The notes below the pieces were generated by a model. The model was not told the DNA's origin, did no database searches, and saw only the letters and a list, made by a program, of their open reading frames with translations. This document shows, piece by piece, positions 49,832-57,923 of a DNA stretch of 64,000 nucleotides. The DNA is taken from NCBI GenBank assembly GCA_029063085.1, contig JAIDOW010000073.1, positions 58,233-122,232 on the forward strand, in the 5' to 3' direction. Position numbers and translations under genes: made by a program. The stretch's first letter is position 1. Every line of letters starts with the position of its first letter. This stretch comes from Lachnospiraceae bacterium. Lineage in GTDB: Bacteria > Bacillota > Clostridia > Lachnospirales > Lachnospiraceae.

Positions 49832-50290
49832 TCACGTCCGTTTAATAAATGTCTGGCTGCACTTCGGGCAGCGGATATTGACTTTATTTCTTCCTTTTGG
49901 TATACGGATTATCTGCTTACAGGTACTGCATACAAAATATGCATACTCTGTATCCCGTAAAGTCTTTATCTTCATCTTCACACATAACTTTAAATACTGA
50001 CAATATACCACAACGCTTCCCATGTACCGCATATAAAAAGCATTTTCCCTGCTCCTCTTATCCAGTTTTTTAGAAAATACCCGCATATAGCAAAGCACTA
50101 CAAAAACTGCTCCTACCAATGTGAAAATCCAGTTTCTTGTAAACAGGGCAATCACAATAAAAATAAAGCCTACCAGCATCAGCAGATTATTCAGTTCATC
50201 CAGTCCACATCTTTTTGACATGGCATTGCCAATATCTTCCCTTAACATTGTTAAATATTTGTTTAACATGACAATATCCTCTCTTGACAT
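49832..50290 (-). CDS. Small membrane protein with C-terminal zinc-ribbon-like motif
   Basis: Two TM segments (MLVGFIFIVIALFTRNWIFTLVGAVFVVLCYMRVF), then CSTCKQIIRIPKGRNKVNIRCPKC. Confidence 0.6.
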   Translation of the reverse strand: MSREDIVMLNKYLTMLREDIGNAMSKRCGLDELNNLLMLVGFIFIVIALFTRNWIFTLVGAVFVVLCYMRVFSKKLDKRSRENAFYMRYMGSVVVYCQYLKLCVKMKIKTLRDTEYAYFVCSTCKQIIRIPKGRNKVNIRCPKCSQTFIKRT

Positions 50291-50384
50291 CCAGTTTCAA
50301 AATCAAGGCTGCAACAGCTCCATTTTCCTCTACAGCCTGTATTCATATGATACATCCAACAAACACTATTATCAACCAAAATAT

Positions 50385-51698
50385 CTATAGCATAAATTCT
50401 GCCATTATCACATTGCTGACATCGAGTCCTGCATCGCTTAAATATATACTGTCTTCTCGTTCTATAAGCATACCCATATCAATATACTTATCTATCACTT
50501 TTCCATAAACACTTTCTGCCGTAACTCCAAACCGTTCTTTGAATTCTGTCTTGGAAATCCCTTTTAACATTCTAAAACCCAAAAACATGAATTCTTCCAT
50601 CTCCTCTTTACGCTTAAGGATATGCAGGTCTTTATAATAATCCCTAATAAACTCGGAAAGGATATTTTCTCCATATACATCTTCTTCATATATAGCATCC
50701 TCAGTTCTTCCAAGCATCCGAAACATTTCCGTATATTCATCTTCCTGCATGCTTCCACACTGGGAAAAACGCCCGATATATTCTTCCAAATTCTCCACTC
50801 CATGAAACCTTACTTTCTGATACCGGTTATCTGGAAACCTTACATTCAGATAAGAGGAAGCCCCCAGTCCCACTCCCAGATATTCCCCACCAGTCCAATA
50901 CACGATATTATGCCGGCATTCAAAACCAGTCCTTGCGTAATTGGAAATCTCATAACGGGAATATCCGCTGTTTTGCAAAAGTGTTTTCGTCCTTGCATAC
51001 AAAAGTCTGTCCACTTCTTCTGATGGAAGTTCTTTTAACAGTTCCCCATCCTCACTAAAAGGTGTCCCCTCTTCTATGATCAGGCTGTATGCTGAAATAT
51101 GCTCCGGCTGCATTTTTACCACTTTTGCCAGTGTATGAATATAGGATTCCACACTCTCTTTTGGGAGTCCTGACATCAGGTCAACATTGATATTATTAAA
51201 CCCTGCCTGCCTCGCACTATTATATGCAGCTATAAACTGGTCATAATTATGCACCCTCCCCAGTATCTTTAACATATCATCATTGGTGCTCTGTAATCCA
51301 ATACTCAGCCGATTAATCCCCAGCCGGCGATACTCCTCAAGCTTTTCCCTTGTCAGGCTGTCCGGATTGCCCTCAATTGTAATTTCCGCTCTTTTGTCTA
51401 TTACAAAAACCTTATCAATCGTCTGAATAATCTGCTCTATCAGTGAGACATCCATATAAGACGGTGTACCTCCCCCAATAAAAACAGTCTGTAACACATA
51501 TTCCCCAGCAATCGAACTGTAAGCCTCTATCTCTTTACAAAGTGCAGATACATATTGCTTCTGTCTTTCATATCCATATCCGCTAAAAGACAGGAAATCA
51601 CAATACAGACATTTTGATTTACAAAATGGAATATGTACATATAAACTTAAATCCCTTACTTCCGGCTCCATTTTAATTCCCCTGTCTCTTGTAACCAA
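50385..51698 (-). CDS. hemW: Radical SAM HemW (coproporphyrinogen III oxidase-like)
   Basis: LSLYVHIPFCKSKCLYCDFLSF, TVFIGGGTPSYM, INVDLMSGLPKESVESY. Confidence 0.94.
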   Translation of the reverse strand: MVTRDRGIKMEPEVRDLSLYVHIPFCKSKCLYCDFLSFSGYGYERQKQYVSALCKEIEAYSSIAGEYVLQTVFIGGGTPSYMDVSLIEQIIQTIDKVFVIDKRAEITIEGNPDSLTREKLEEYRRLGINRLSIGLQSTNDDMLKILGRVHNYDQFIAAYNSARQAGFNNINVDLMSGLPKESVESYIHTLAKVVKMQPEHISAYSLIIEEGTPFSEDGELLKELPSEEVDRLLYARTKTLLQNSGYSRYEISNYARTGFECRHNIVYWTGGEYLGVGLGASSYLNVRFPDNRYQKVRFHGVENLEEYIGRFSQCGSMQEDEYTEMFRMLGRTEDAIYEEDVYGENILSEFIRDYYKDLHILKRKEEMEEFMFLGFRMLKGISKTEFKERFGVTAESVYGKVIDKYIDMGMLIEREDSIYLSDAGLDVSNVIMAEFML

Positions 51699-51718
51699 TT
51701 TGCTTTAGTGCTAATTCG

Positions 51719-53533
51719 TTATTCGTCATCTAATTTTAATACGCTCATAAATGCTTTCTGAGGAATCTCTACGTTCCCAATCTGGCGCATACGCTTTTTC
51801 CCCTCTTTTTGTTTTTCAAGAAGTTTCTTCTTTCTGGAAATATCACCGCCATAACACTTGGCAAGAACATCTTTGCGCAAAGCCTTTACGGTTTCTCTGG
51901 CAATAATCTTGCTTCCAATTGCTGCCTGAATCGGTATTTCAAATAAATGTCTCGGTATTTCCCCTTTCAGCTTTTCACACATCCTGCGCCCTCTCTCATA
52001 AGCAGTATCTGCATGTACGATAAAAGAAAGTGCATCCACCTCTTCTTTATTAATCAAAATATCCAGTTTTACAAGATTAGACCTTACATAACCATTTAAT
52101 TCATAATCAAAAGATGCATACCCTCTTGAACGGGATTTTAATGCATCAAAGAAATCATAAATAATCTCATTAAGTGGCAGGTCATATTTCAAAAGTGCCC
52201 TGCTCTCCTCCATATATTCCATACTCTTATACACCCCCCGCCGTTCCTGGCAAAGCTGCATAATTGCACCCACATAATCCTTTGTCACCATAATCTCTGC
52301 CGCAACAAAAGGTTCTTCCATATAGTCAATCTGAGAAGGGTCCGGAAGATTAGACGGATTAGTTAGTTCTATCATCTCTTTGTCTGTCTTGTAAACACGA
52401 TACACAACACCTGGTGCCGTCGTCACTAAATCCAGATTATATTCCCTCTCCAAACGTTCCTGAATGATCTCTAAATGCAGCAGACCCAGAAAACCACATC
52501 GGAACCCAAATCCCAACGCAATGGAAGTCTCTGCTTCATAACTAAGTGCGGCATCATTCAACTGAAGCTTTTCTAACGCATCTCTGAGATCAGGGTATTT
52601 CGCTCCATCCGCCGGATAAAGGCCACAATACACCATTGGATTCGCTTTTTTATAGCCAGATAATGCCTCAGCACAGGGATTCCCTGCATCCGTCACCGTA
52701 TCTCCTACCTGTGTATCTTTCACATCTTTTAAACTTGCCGTAATATAACCTACCATCCCCGCAGATAACTCATCCTGCGGAATAAACTGACCTGCACCGA
52801 AAATCCCAACCTCCACGACCTCAACTGTTGCTCCAGTGGCCATCATTTTGATAGTACTTCCCTTCTTTACAGAACCGTCAAACAAACGGCAAAAAATTAT
52901 AACGCCCTTATATGCATCATACTTGCTGTCAAAAATAAGTGCTTTAAGCGGAGCTTCCACATCACCGGAAGGGGCGGGAATCTTTGTCACAATCTGTTCC
53001 AATACCTCATCAATATTAAGCCCAGTCTTCGCAGAAATTCTCGGAGCATCCTGTGCCTCGATCCCAATTACATCCTCAATTTCATTCATTACCCGATCTG
53101 GATCTGCACTTGGTAAATCTATCTTATTGATCACTGGCATAACATCCAGATCATTATCTATTGCCAGATATACATTCGCCAAAGTCTGTGCCTCAATACC
53201 CTGGGCAGCATCCACTACCAGTATCGCTCCCTCACAGGCCGCAAGACTTCTGGATACCTCATAATTAAAATCCACATGTCCCGGAGTATCAATCAGATTA
53301 AAGATATATTCTTCTCCATCCTGTGCCTTATAAACAATACGTACCGCCTGTGCCTTAATGGTAATACCGCGTTCTCTTTCCAGTTCCATATTGTCAAGAA
53401 CCTGTGCCTGCATCTCCCGGTCGGTCAATAATCCTGTTCTCTCAATGATCCTGTCCGCCAGGGTCGACTTCCCATGGTCAATATGGGCGATAATACAAAA
53501 ATTGCGAATCTTACTCTGGTCTAAATGTGCCAT
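51719..53533 (-). CDS. lepA: Elongation factor 4 (LepA)
   Basis: [27 protein letters not shown]...; full-length LepA with C-terminal [34 protein letters not shown]. Confidence 0.98.
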   Translation of the reverse strand: MAHLDQSKIRNFCIIAHIDHGKSTLADRIIERTGLLTDREMQAQVLDNMELERERGITIKAQAVRIVYKAQDGEEYIFNLIDTPGHVDFNYEVSRSLAACEGAILVVDAAQGIEAQTLANVYLAIDNDLDVMPVINKIDLPSADPDRVMNEIEDVIGIEAQDAPRISAKTGLNIDEVLEQIVTKIPAPSGDVEAPLKALIFDSKYDAYKGVIIFCRLFDGSVKKGSTIKMMATGATVEVVEVGIFGAGQFIPQDELSAGMVGYITASLKDVKDTQVGDTVTDAGNPCAEALSGYKKANPMVYCGLYPADGAKYPDLRDALEKLQLNDAALSYEAETSIALGFGFRCGFLGLLHLEIIQERLEREYNLDLVTTAPGVVYRVYKTDKEMIELTNPSNLPDPSQIDYMEEPFVAAEIMVTKDYVGAIMQLCQERRGVYKSMEYMEESRALLKYDLPLNEIIYDFFDALKSRSRGYASFDYELNGYVRSNLVKLDILINKEEVDALSFIVHADTAYERGRRMCEKLKGEIPRHLFEIPIQAAIGSKIIARETVKALRKDVLAKCYGGDISRKKKLLEKQKEGKKRMRQIGNVEIPQKAFMSVLKLDDE

Positions 53534-53581
53534 CTTTTTTCTCCTGTTCTGTGTATCCTCAAGTGTATATAGTATACCACA

Positions 53582-54715
53582 TTATTCCTTTTTACTCAAC
53601 ACTTTATCAAGGATTGCAGCCAGCGGTTCCATCGCATTCTTCTCCTCCTGCACCGTGTTATTTTGTGCCCCGGCTTCAATCAGAGCAGCTCTCGGCATTA
53701 AATGAAGATTATACCGCAGACTTCTCACATATATTTTCCTTATGTAATCACCATAATGCTCTTTTCCTGCCAGATACATTTGAAAACTAAAGGAAAGATT
53801 TGTCAGTTTATTAGGATTTTTCAAATATTCGATTTCTCCGTTCATATTCGACCGGCTCACTCCATTTAGAAACATAATTTTGGCAGTAGGTTTTCCGTTC
53901 ACCTCTGTTACCAGATGTGTTTCTTCATTCACTCCGTCCCTATGTAAATCAATGACCACTTCTATCGAAGGATTTTCCTGTAAAATTTTTGTTACGTTTG
54001 CATACGCATTTTCATAGGCCTTACTTCGGTCAAGCACTCCGTCTATCATGTCATATGCCGTTTCATCATGGTATACTGAGATACCATACTCTTTTCTAAG
54101 AATCTCGGCTAGATAACTTCCTACACCTATGATCGTGTCCTCCTTTACCCCCTCCCTGCTGTCGGCAAAACTCTCTGAGCCATGGGTATGGTATATTAAA
54201 ACTTTATATTCATTATTACCCTCCACTCCTCCGTTTTTTATACCTTCAACCGATAAATCCACATCCAGCAGATTCTTAATATCCAGTTCCTCTGCCGTCA
54301 TACTCGTATTGCTATCCACCACAAAAATTTTATTCAATAAAAATTCCGGTTTTTCCAGTTGTTCCCTGCTATATGTTGTCCCATTTGTTCCATCTGCCAA
54401 GGTTGTCACAGGGTCAGGGGGGACTGCCTCCTGTTCCTGCTCTGCCATGACACTGTCACCACCTACCGGTTCCTCATTCTCATCCTCAAAAAACCAGTCC
54501 GGCACTTCATAACCGGCAGCATAATCCACAGACGGATTTCCGTATTGTGTCTCAAAAGCCAGAAGTGGTATTATTTGTGCAGTAGCTCTCAAAAACCAGT
54601 CCGACTCCTTAGAAAACGGTTCCATAAATAAAAACCATGCAATCATAACGGCTGCCACTGCCAGTCTCTTTCTATTCAGTTTTTTTGCGGAATCCAGATA
54701 ATGATAATTTTTCAT
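53582..54715 (-). CDS. spoIIP: Stage II sporulation protein P
   Basis: KVLIYHTHGSESFADSREG, VGSYLAEILRKEYGISVYHDETAYD, VVIDLHRDGVNEETHLVTEVNGKPTAKIMFL. Confidence 0.94.
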   Translation of the reverse strand: MKNYHYLDSAKKLNRKRLAVAAVMIAWFLFMEPFSKESDWFLRATAQIIPLLAFETQYGNPSVDYAAGYEVPDWFFEDENEEPVGGDSVMAEQEQEAVPPDPVTTLADGTNGTTYSREQLEKPEFLLNKIFVVDSNTSMTAEELDIKNLLDVDLSVEGIKNGGVEGNNEYKVLIYHTHGSESFADSREGVKEDTIIGVGSYLAEILRKEYGISVYHDETAYDMIDGVLDRSKAYENAYANVTKILQENPSIEVVIDLHRDGVNEETHLVTEVNGKPTAKIMFLNGVSRSNMNGEIEYLKNPNKLTNLSFSFQMYLAGKEHYGDYIRKIYVRSLRYNLHLMPRAALIEAGAQNNTVQEEKNAMEPLAAILDKVLSKKE

Positions 54716-54743
54716 ACTAACATTCTATTCCGCATTTTCATTT

Positions 54744-55649
54744 CTATGCTAATGCTGCCTGATTGATTGCTTCCGAAATTGTATAACTGATCCTCTTCAC
54801 GGCTTCATCTATATCTTTTGGCGTTACAAACATATTTTCCAGATAGGGGGTAACCATTTCGCAGGCAAGCTGATATCTCTCCTCCTCATTAAATTTTTTC
54901 AGCACATTTTTAGTAGCCTGTTTTCCGATAGCCGCAACCATAACTTCCATTGCATCATTTACAATGGTAGGCACTGCTATCACAGTCGGCACACCAATTG
55001 CCAGAACGGGCACACCGACATTTTCTTCATTTATCGCCTTTCTGTGATTTCCTACTCCCGAACCCGGAGTAATTCCGGTATCTGCCAGCTGAATAGTCTT
55101 ATTTAACCGGTCAGATTCCCTTGCGGCCAAAGCATCGATTACAATTAAAAGTTCCGGTTTTATCTCTTTGACCAGTGCATTTAAAATCGTTAAAGACTCC
55201 ATCCCCGTCTGTGCCATCACCCCCGGTGCAATCGCACTAATTTCCACGCTCTTGGAAATAATTCCTTCTTTTAATAAATGTCTTGTCACATACAGATTAT
55301 CAATCACAAAGGGGCCCAGTGCATCCGGAGTCACTTCTCTATTTCCAAGTCCTGCCACCATAATCTTTTTTTTGTTCCCGATAAACTGTCTTAAATGTCT
55401 TGAAAGCACCTCCATCATTGGCTGATGAAATCCCTCATCATGCTGTCTTAACTGCTCGCTTTCCAACGTAATATAAGTTCCGATCGGTTTTCCCAAATTC
55501 ATGGCACCCTCATCATTTTCCACTACGATGCGCACTTCTTTTATATCTGTATCTCCATTATTTTTTGTCATTACATGTACGCCTTTTATCGGTTCATCAC
55601 TTTGTAAATCTTCTTTCATCTCTACCGCAAGGTCTGTTCTGCCACGCAT
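54744..55649 (-). CDS. gpr: GPR spore germination endopeptidase
   Basis: MRGRTDLAVEMKEDL..., VAGLGNREVTPDALGPFVIDNLYVTRHL, LIVIDALAARESDRLNKTIQLADTGITPGSGVGNHRKAI; SD AAGGAG before ATG 55649. Confidence 0.95.
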   Translation of the reverse strand: MRGRTDLAVEMKEDLQSDEPIKGVHVMTKNNGDTDIKEVRIVVENDEGAMNLGKPIGTYITLESEQLRQHDEGFHQPMMEVLSRHLRQFIGNKKKIMVAGLGNREVTPDALGPFVIDNLYVTRHLLKEGIISKSVEISAIAPGVMAQTGMESLTILNALVKEIKPELLIVIDALAARESDRLNKTIQLADTGITPGSGVGNHRKAINEENVGVPVLAIGVPTVIAVPTIVNDAMEVMVAAIGKQATKNVLKKFNEEERYQLACEMVTPYLENMFVTPKDIDEAVKRISYTISEAINQAALA

Positions 55650-55722
55650 ATAGATATCTCCTTCCACTTGCATCCCATTAAAATTTTCTTACCACAATAA
55701 GGTATTTTTATATCTATAAATA

Positions 55723-55750
55723 TTGACCGTTTTCCCCCTCCTTATACACT
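55723..55750 (+). promoter_or_regulatory. Candidate sigma-A promoter reading into element A
   Basis: TTGACC (55723-55728), 16 nt, TACACT (55745-55750); element A begins 12 nt after the -10. Confidence 0.4.
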
Positions 55751-55762
55751 ATCTTCTTTATT

Positions 55763-56028
55763 AAATTCTTGTTTATCTTAAGAGGGACGCTTCCATACGG
55801 TGTTGGTGGCGGACGCAGGAAAAGGGGGCTTATGGTTTCCACGAGAGACACACTTGCGTTCTAACTTCAACGTAGCGGTACATAAGAGGCTATCCTGCAA
55901 GCAGGCTACCCTCTAAGTACCGACGTTTTCAGACGGGTCTCTCTTAGGATAACCATAAGCCCCCTTTTCCTGCTGTGTACCGATACCGTCGTATGGAAGC
56001 TGTTTCCTGATACAATATACAAGAATTT
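55763..56028 (+). ncRNA. Element A: 266-bp multi-stem structured element (candidate ncRNA or structured mobile element)
   Basis: AAATTCTTG...AAGAATTT ends; stems GCTTCCATAC/GTATGGAAGC (55789-98/55991-56000), 23-bp GCAGGAAAAGGGGGCTTATGGTT/AACCATAAGCCCCCTTTTCCTGC (55815-37/55951-73), GAGAGAC/GTCTCTC, CGGTAC/GTACCG, CCTGC-AA-GCAGG. Confidence 0.65.
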
Positions 56029-56179
56029 CTGCCCTGCGGGCGGCACAGCTGGTACTATGTGACTGGTTAGTTATTGGACTTTAAAATATTATTTATTACC
56101 ATCCGGTAAGAAAAGCAATATTTGATAAGAGATTACCTTCAGCCCAGAACAAATATCCCCTGCCCCACCGGAGGCAAAT

Positions 56180-56449
56180 AAATTCTTGTGTTGATTCTAC
56201 CAAAAAACAGCTTTCAACATGAGCTTTTGAAAAGTCTAAGCTGTGGGGAAATACTTTGCTGTTTCTCGGTAGGACTTTCGCACCCATCGGTACTTAACGA
56301 TTGGATGTCACAGACGTCCAAGAGTTTAGTACCGCTATGTGTGCGAAGGAGCGCAAGCGGGGACGAACGAGAACAGCAAGTATTTCTCCACAGCGGACTC
56401 CACCAACCCCTCATGTTGAAAGCGTCCCTAGTAAGCTAAACAAGAATTT
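56180..56449 (-). ncRNA. Element B: 270-bp homolog of element A in opposite orientation
   Basis: AAATTCTTG...CAAGAATTT ends; stems GCTTTCAACATGAG/CTCATGTTGAAAGC (56210-23/56410-23), GCTGTGGGGAAATACTTTGCTGTTTCTCG/CGAGAACAGCAAGTATTTCTCCACAGC (56240-68/56368-94), CGGTAC/GTACCG (56288-93/56329-34). Confidence 0.65.
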
Positions 56450-56461
56450 ATAAAAAAATAA

Positions 56462-56490
56462 TTGACAAAGGGGAAAACTTTGAGTATTAT
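56462..56490 (+). promoter_or_regulatory. Sigma-A promoter of rpsT
   Basis: TTGACA (56462-56467), 17 nt, TATTAT (56485-56490). Confidence 0.8.
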
Positions 56491-56586
56491 AAGTGAGTAT
56501 GTTTACATTAGATTGTCCGTGTCCGGTTTTAATGTAAAACCATAAAAATAAACAATAAATATTATTATGCAATGGAGGTGTCTGAT

Positions 56587-56850
56587 TTGGCTAATATCAA
56601 ATCTGCAAAGAAGAGAATCAAAGTTATCGAAACAAAAACTTTAAGAAACAAGATGGCAAAGTCTAAATTAAAAACTATCATCAAGAAGTTTGATGCTGCT
56701 GTAGCTGCTAACGATAAGGCTGCTGCTGAAGCTCAGTTAAAGGTTTGTACATCTGAACTTAGCAAGGCTGCTGCTAAGGGAATCCTGCACAAGAATACCG
56801 CTTCTAGAAAGATTTCTCGTCTGGCTGCTACTGTTAATAAAATGGCTTAA
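56587..56850 (+). CDS. rpsT: 30S ribosomal protein S20
   Basis: (TTG)[37 protein letters not shown]...; SD GGAGGTG at 56574-56580; TTG start fits the S20 N-terminus [10 protein letters not shown]. Confidence 0.96.
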   Translation: MANIKSAKKRIKVIETKTLRNKMAKSKLKTIIKKFDAAVAANDKAAAEAQLKVCTSELSKAAAKGILHKNTASRKISRLAATVNKMA

Positions 56851-56872
56851 GAGAATATATATTTTTGCATTC

Positions 56873-56906
56873 AAAAAGGACTGATTAACCCACAGTCCTT
56901 TTTTAT
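56873..56906 (+). terminator. Rho-independent terminator after rpsT
   Basis: AAAAAGGACTG-ATTAACCCA-CAGTCCTTTTTT. Confidence 0.9.
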
Positions 56907-56932
56907 TTTATAAAAAATCCCTCTAAAACGTC

Positions 56933-57913
56933 CTATGGGGTGCTGAATTCAACAATCAGCAGTTCCACTCCCACAATGTCCGATATCTGTCCTGTCTTAA
57001 TGCCCTGATCCGTTTCCTGGCATTTTCCCACCATCTTTTTTAACGTTTCATAAGAATATTTGCCTGCCTGTGCTGCATATTTTTTTACACTGAACGGTGG
57101 AATTCCACAAGCAGAAGCAATCTGCTTATTATCCTTCCCTATATTAGACAATTCCGAAATCTGCATTAAAATATGAAAATGTCTGGTCAGCATATACAAT
57201 ACCCGCATAGCTGGTTCCTTCAATGCCAGAAGATCATGGTATAACAGCAATGCCTTGTCCTGATTATGATTGCCAATGGCGTCTAACATATCAAACATTT
57301 TATCCGCTGCCTGGCTTACACATACTTCCTTAATATCCTCCACTGTAATCTGCTTTCCTTCCAGCCGGTAACAAAACAGCTTTTCCAGTTCATTTTTTAG
57401 GAGCAGCATATCCGTTCCCATATGCTCCACAAAATAAAAAACGGCAGCTTCATCAATCTGTTTTCCTTCTGACCTGCACAATCCTTTTACCCAGGAAATC
57501 AGCATTTTTTCATCCGGAGTGTTCATCTCTGATACATAACCGTTTTTTCCTATCCATTTAAACAAACGGTTGCGTTTGTCTACATCCTTTTCCACAAATA
57601 TCATATAAGTAGATTCAGGAAATGCTGCCAGATGTTTTTCAAAATCCTCCGGCGTCTTTTTTAACAAACCACTGTTTTCCAGCACGATCACTCTGTGATC
57701 CGAAAAAAATGGAAGGGTTTCTCCGATATCCAGCACATTCTGAACAGGAATCCCATTCCCCTCAAAGTAATTCAGATTCATATTATCATCCGGATCGACC
57801 AATGCCTTTACCAATTTATCCTTATACTGCCGTTTCAGATAATCCTCCGCACCAAACAGCAGGTAAAACTGCTTTATTTTATTTGTCTCGATATCTTGAT
57901 TAATATTTTTCAT
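56933..57913 (-). CDS. holA: DNA polymerase III subunit delta
   Basis: FYLLFGAEDYLKRQYKDKLVKAL...; LLKNELEKLFCY; position next to comEC and rpsT is typical. Confidence 0.92.
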   Translation of the reverse strand: MKNINQDIETNKIKQFYLLFGAEDYLKRQYKDKLVKALVDPDDNMNLNYFEGNGIPVQNVLDIGETLPFFSDHRVIVLENSGLLKKTPEDFEKHLAAFPESTYMIFVEKDVDKRNRLFKWIGKNGYVSEMNTPDEKMLISWVKGLCRSEGKQIDEAAVFYFVEHMGTDMLLLKNELEKLFCYRLEGKQITVEDIKEVCVSQAADKMFDMLDAIGNHNQDKALLLYHDLLALKEPAMRVLYMLTRHFHILMQISELSNIGKDNKQIASACGIPPFSVKKYAAQAGKYSYETLKKMVGKCQETDQGIKTGQISDIVGVELLIVEFSTP

Positions 57914-57923
57914 ATCTGCTCTC

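Noticed and set aside
51705-51714. TTAGTGCTAA near lepA/hemW as a second CIRCE half-site
   Set aside because: No second half with 9-nt spacing; it is a short near-palindrome, likely by chance.
56096-56439. Small ORFs (63-83 aa) in and next to element B
   Set aside because: They cross the long pairing arms of the structured element, have no equivalent in element A and show no coding features.
55763-56449. Elements A/B as HEARO/OMEGA RNAs, group II introns or IS elements
   Set aside because: No adjacent IscB/IsrB, reverse transcriptase or transposase ORF is visible, and no intron domain V was recognised. The idea remains open to an Infernal search.
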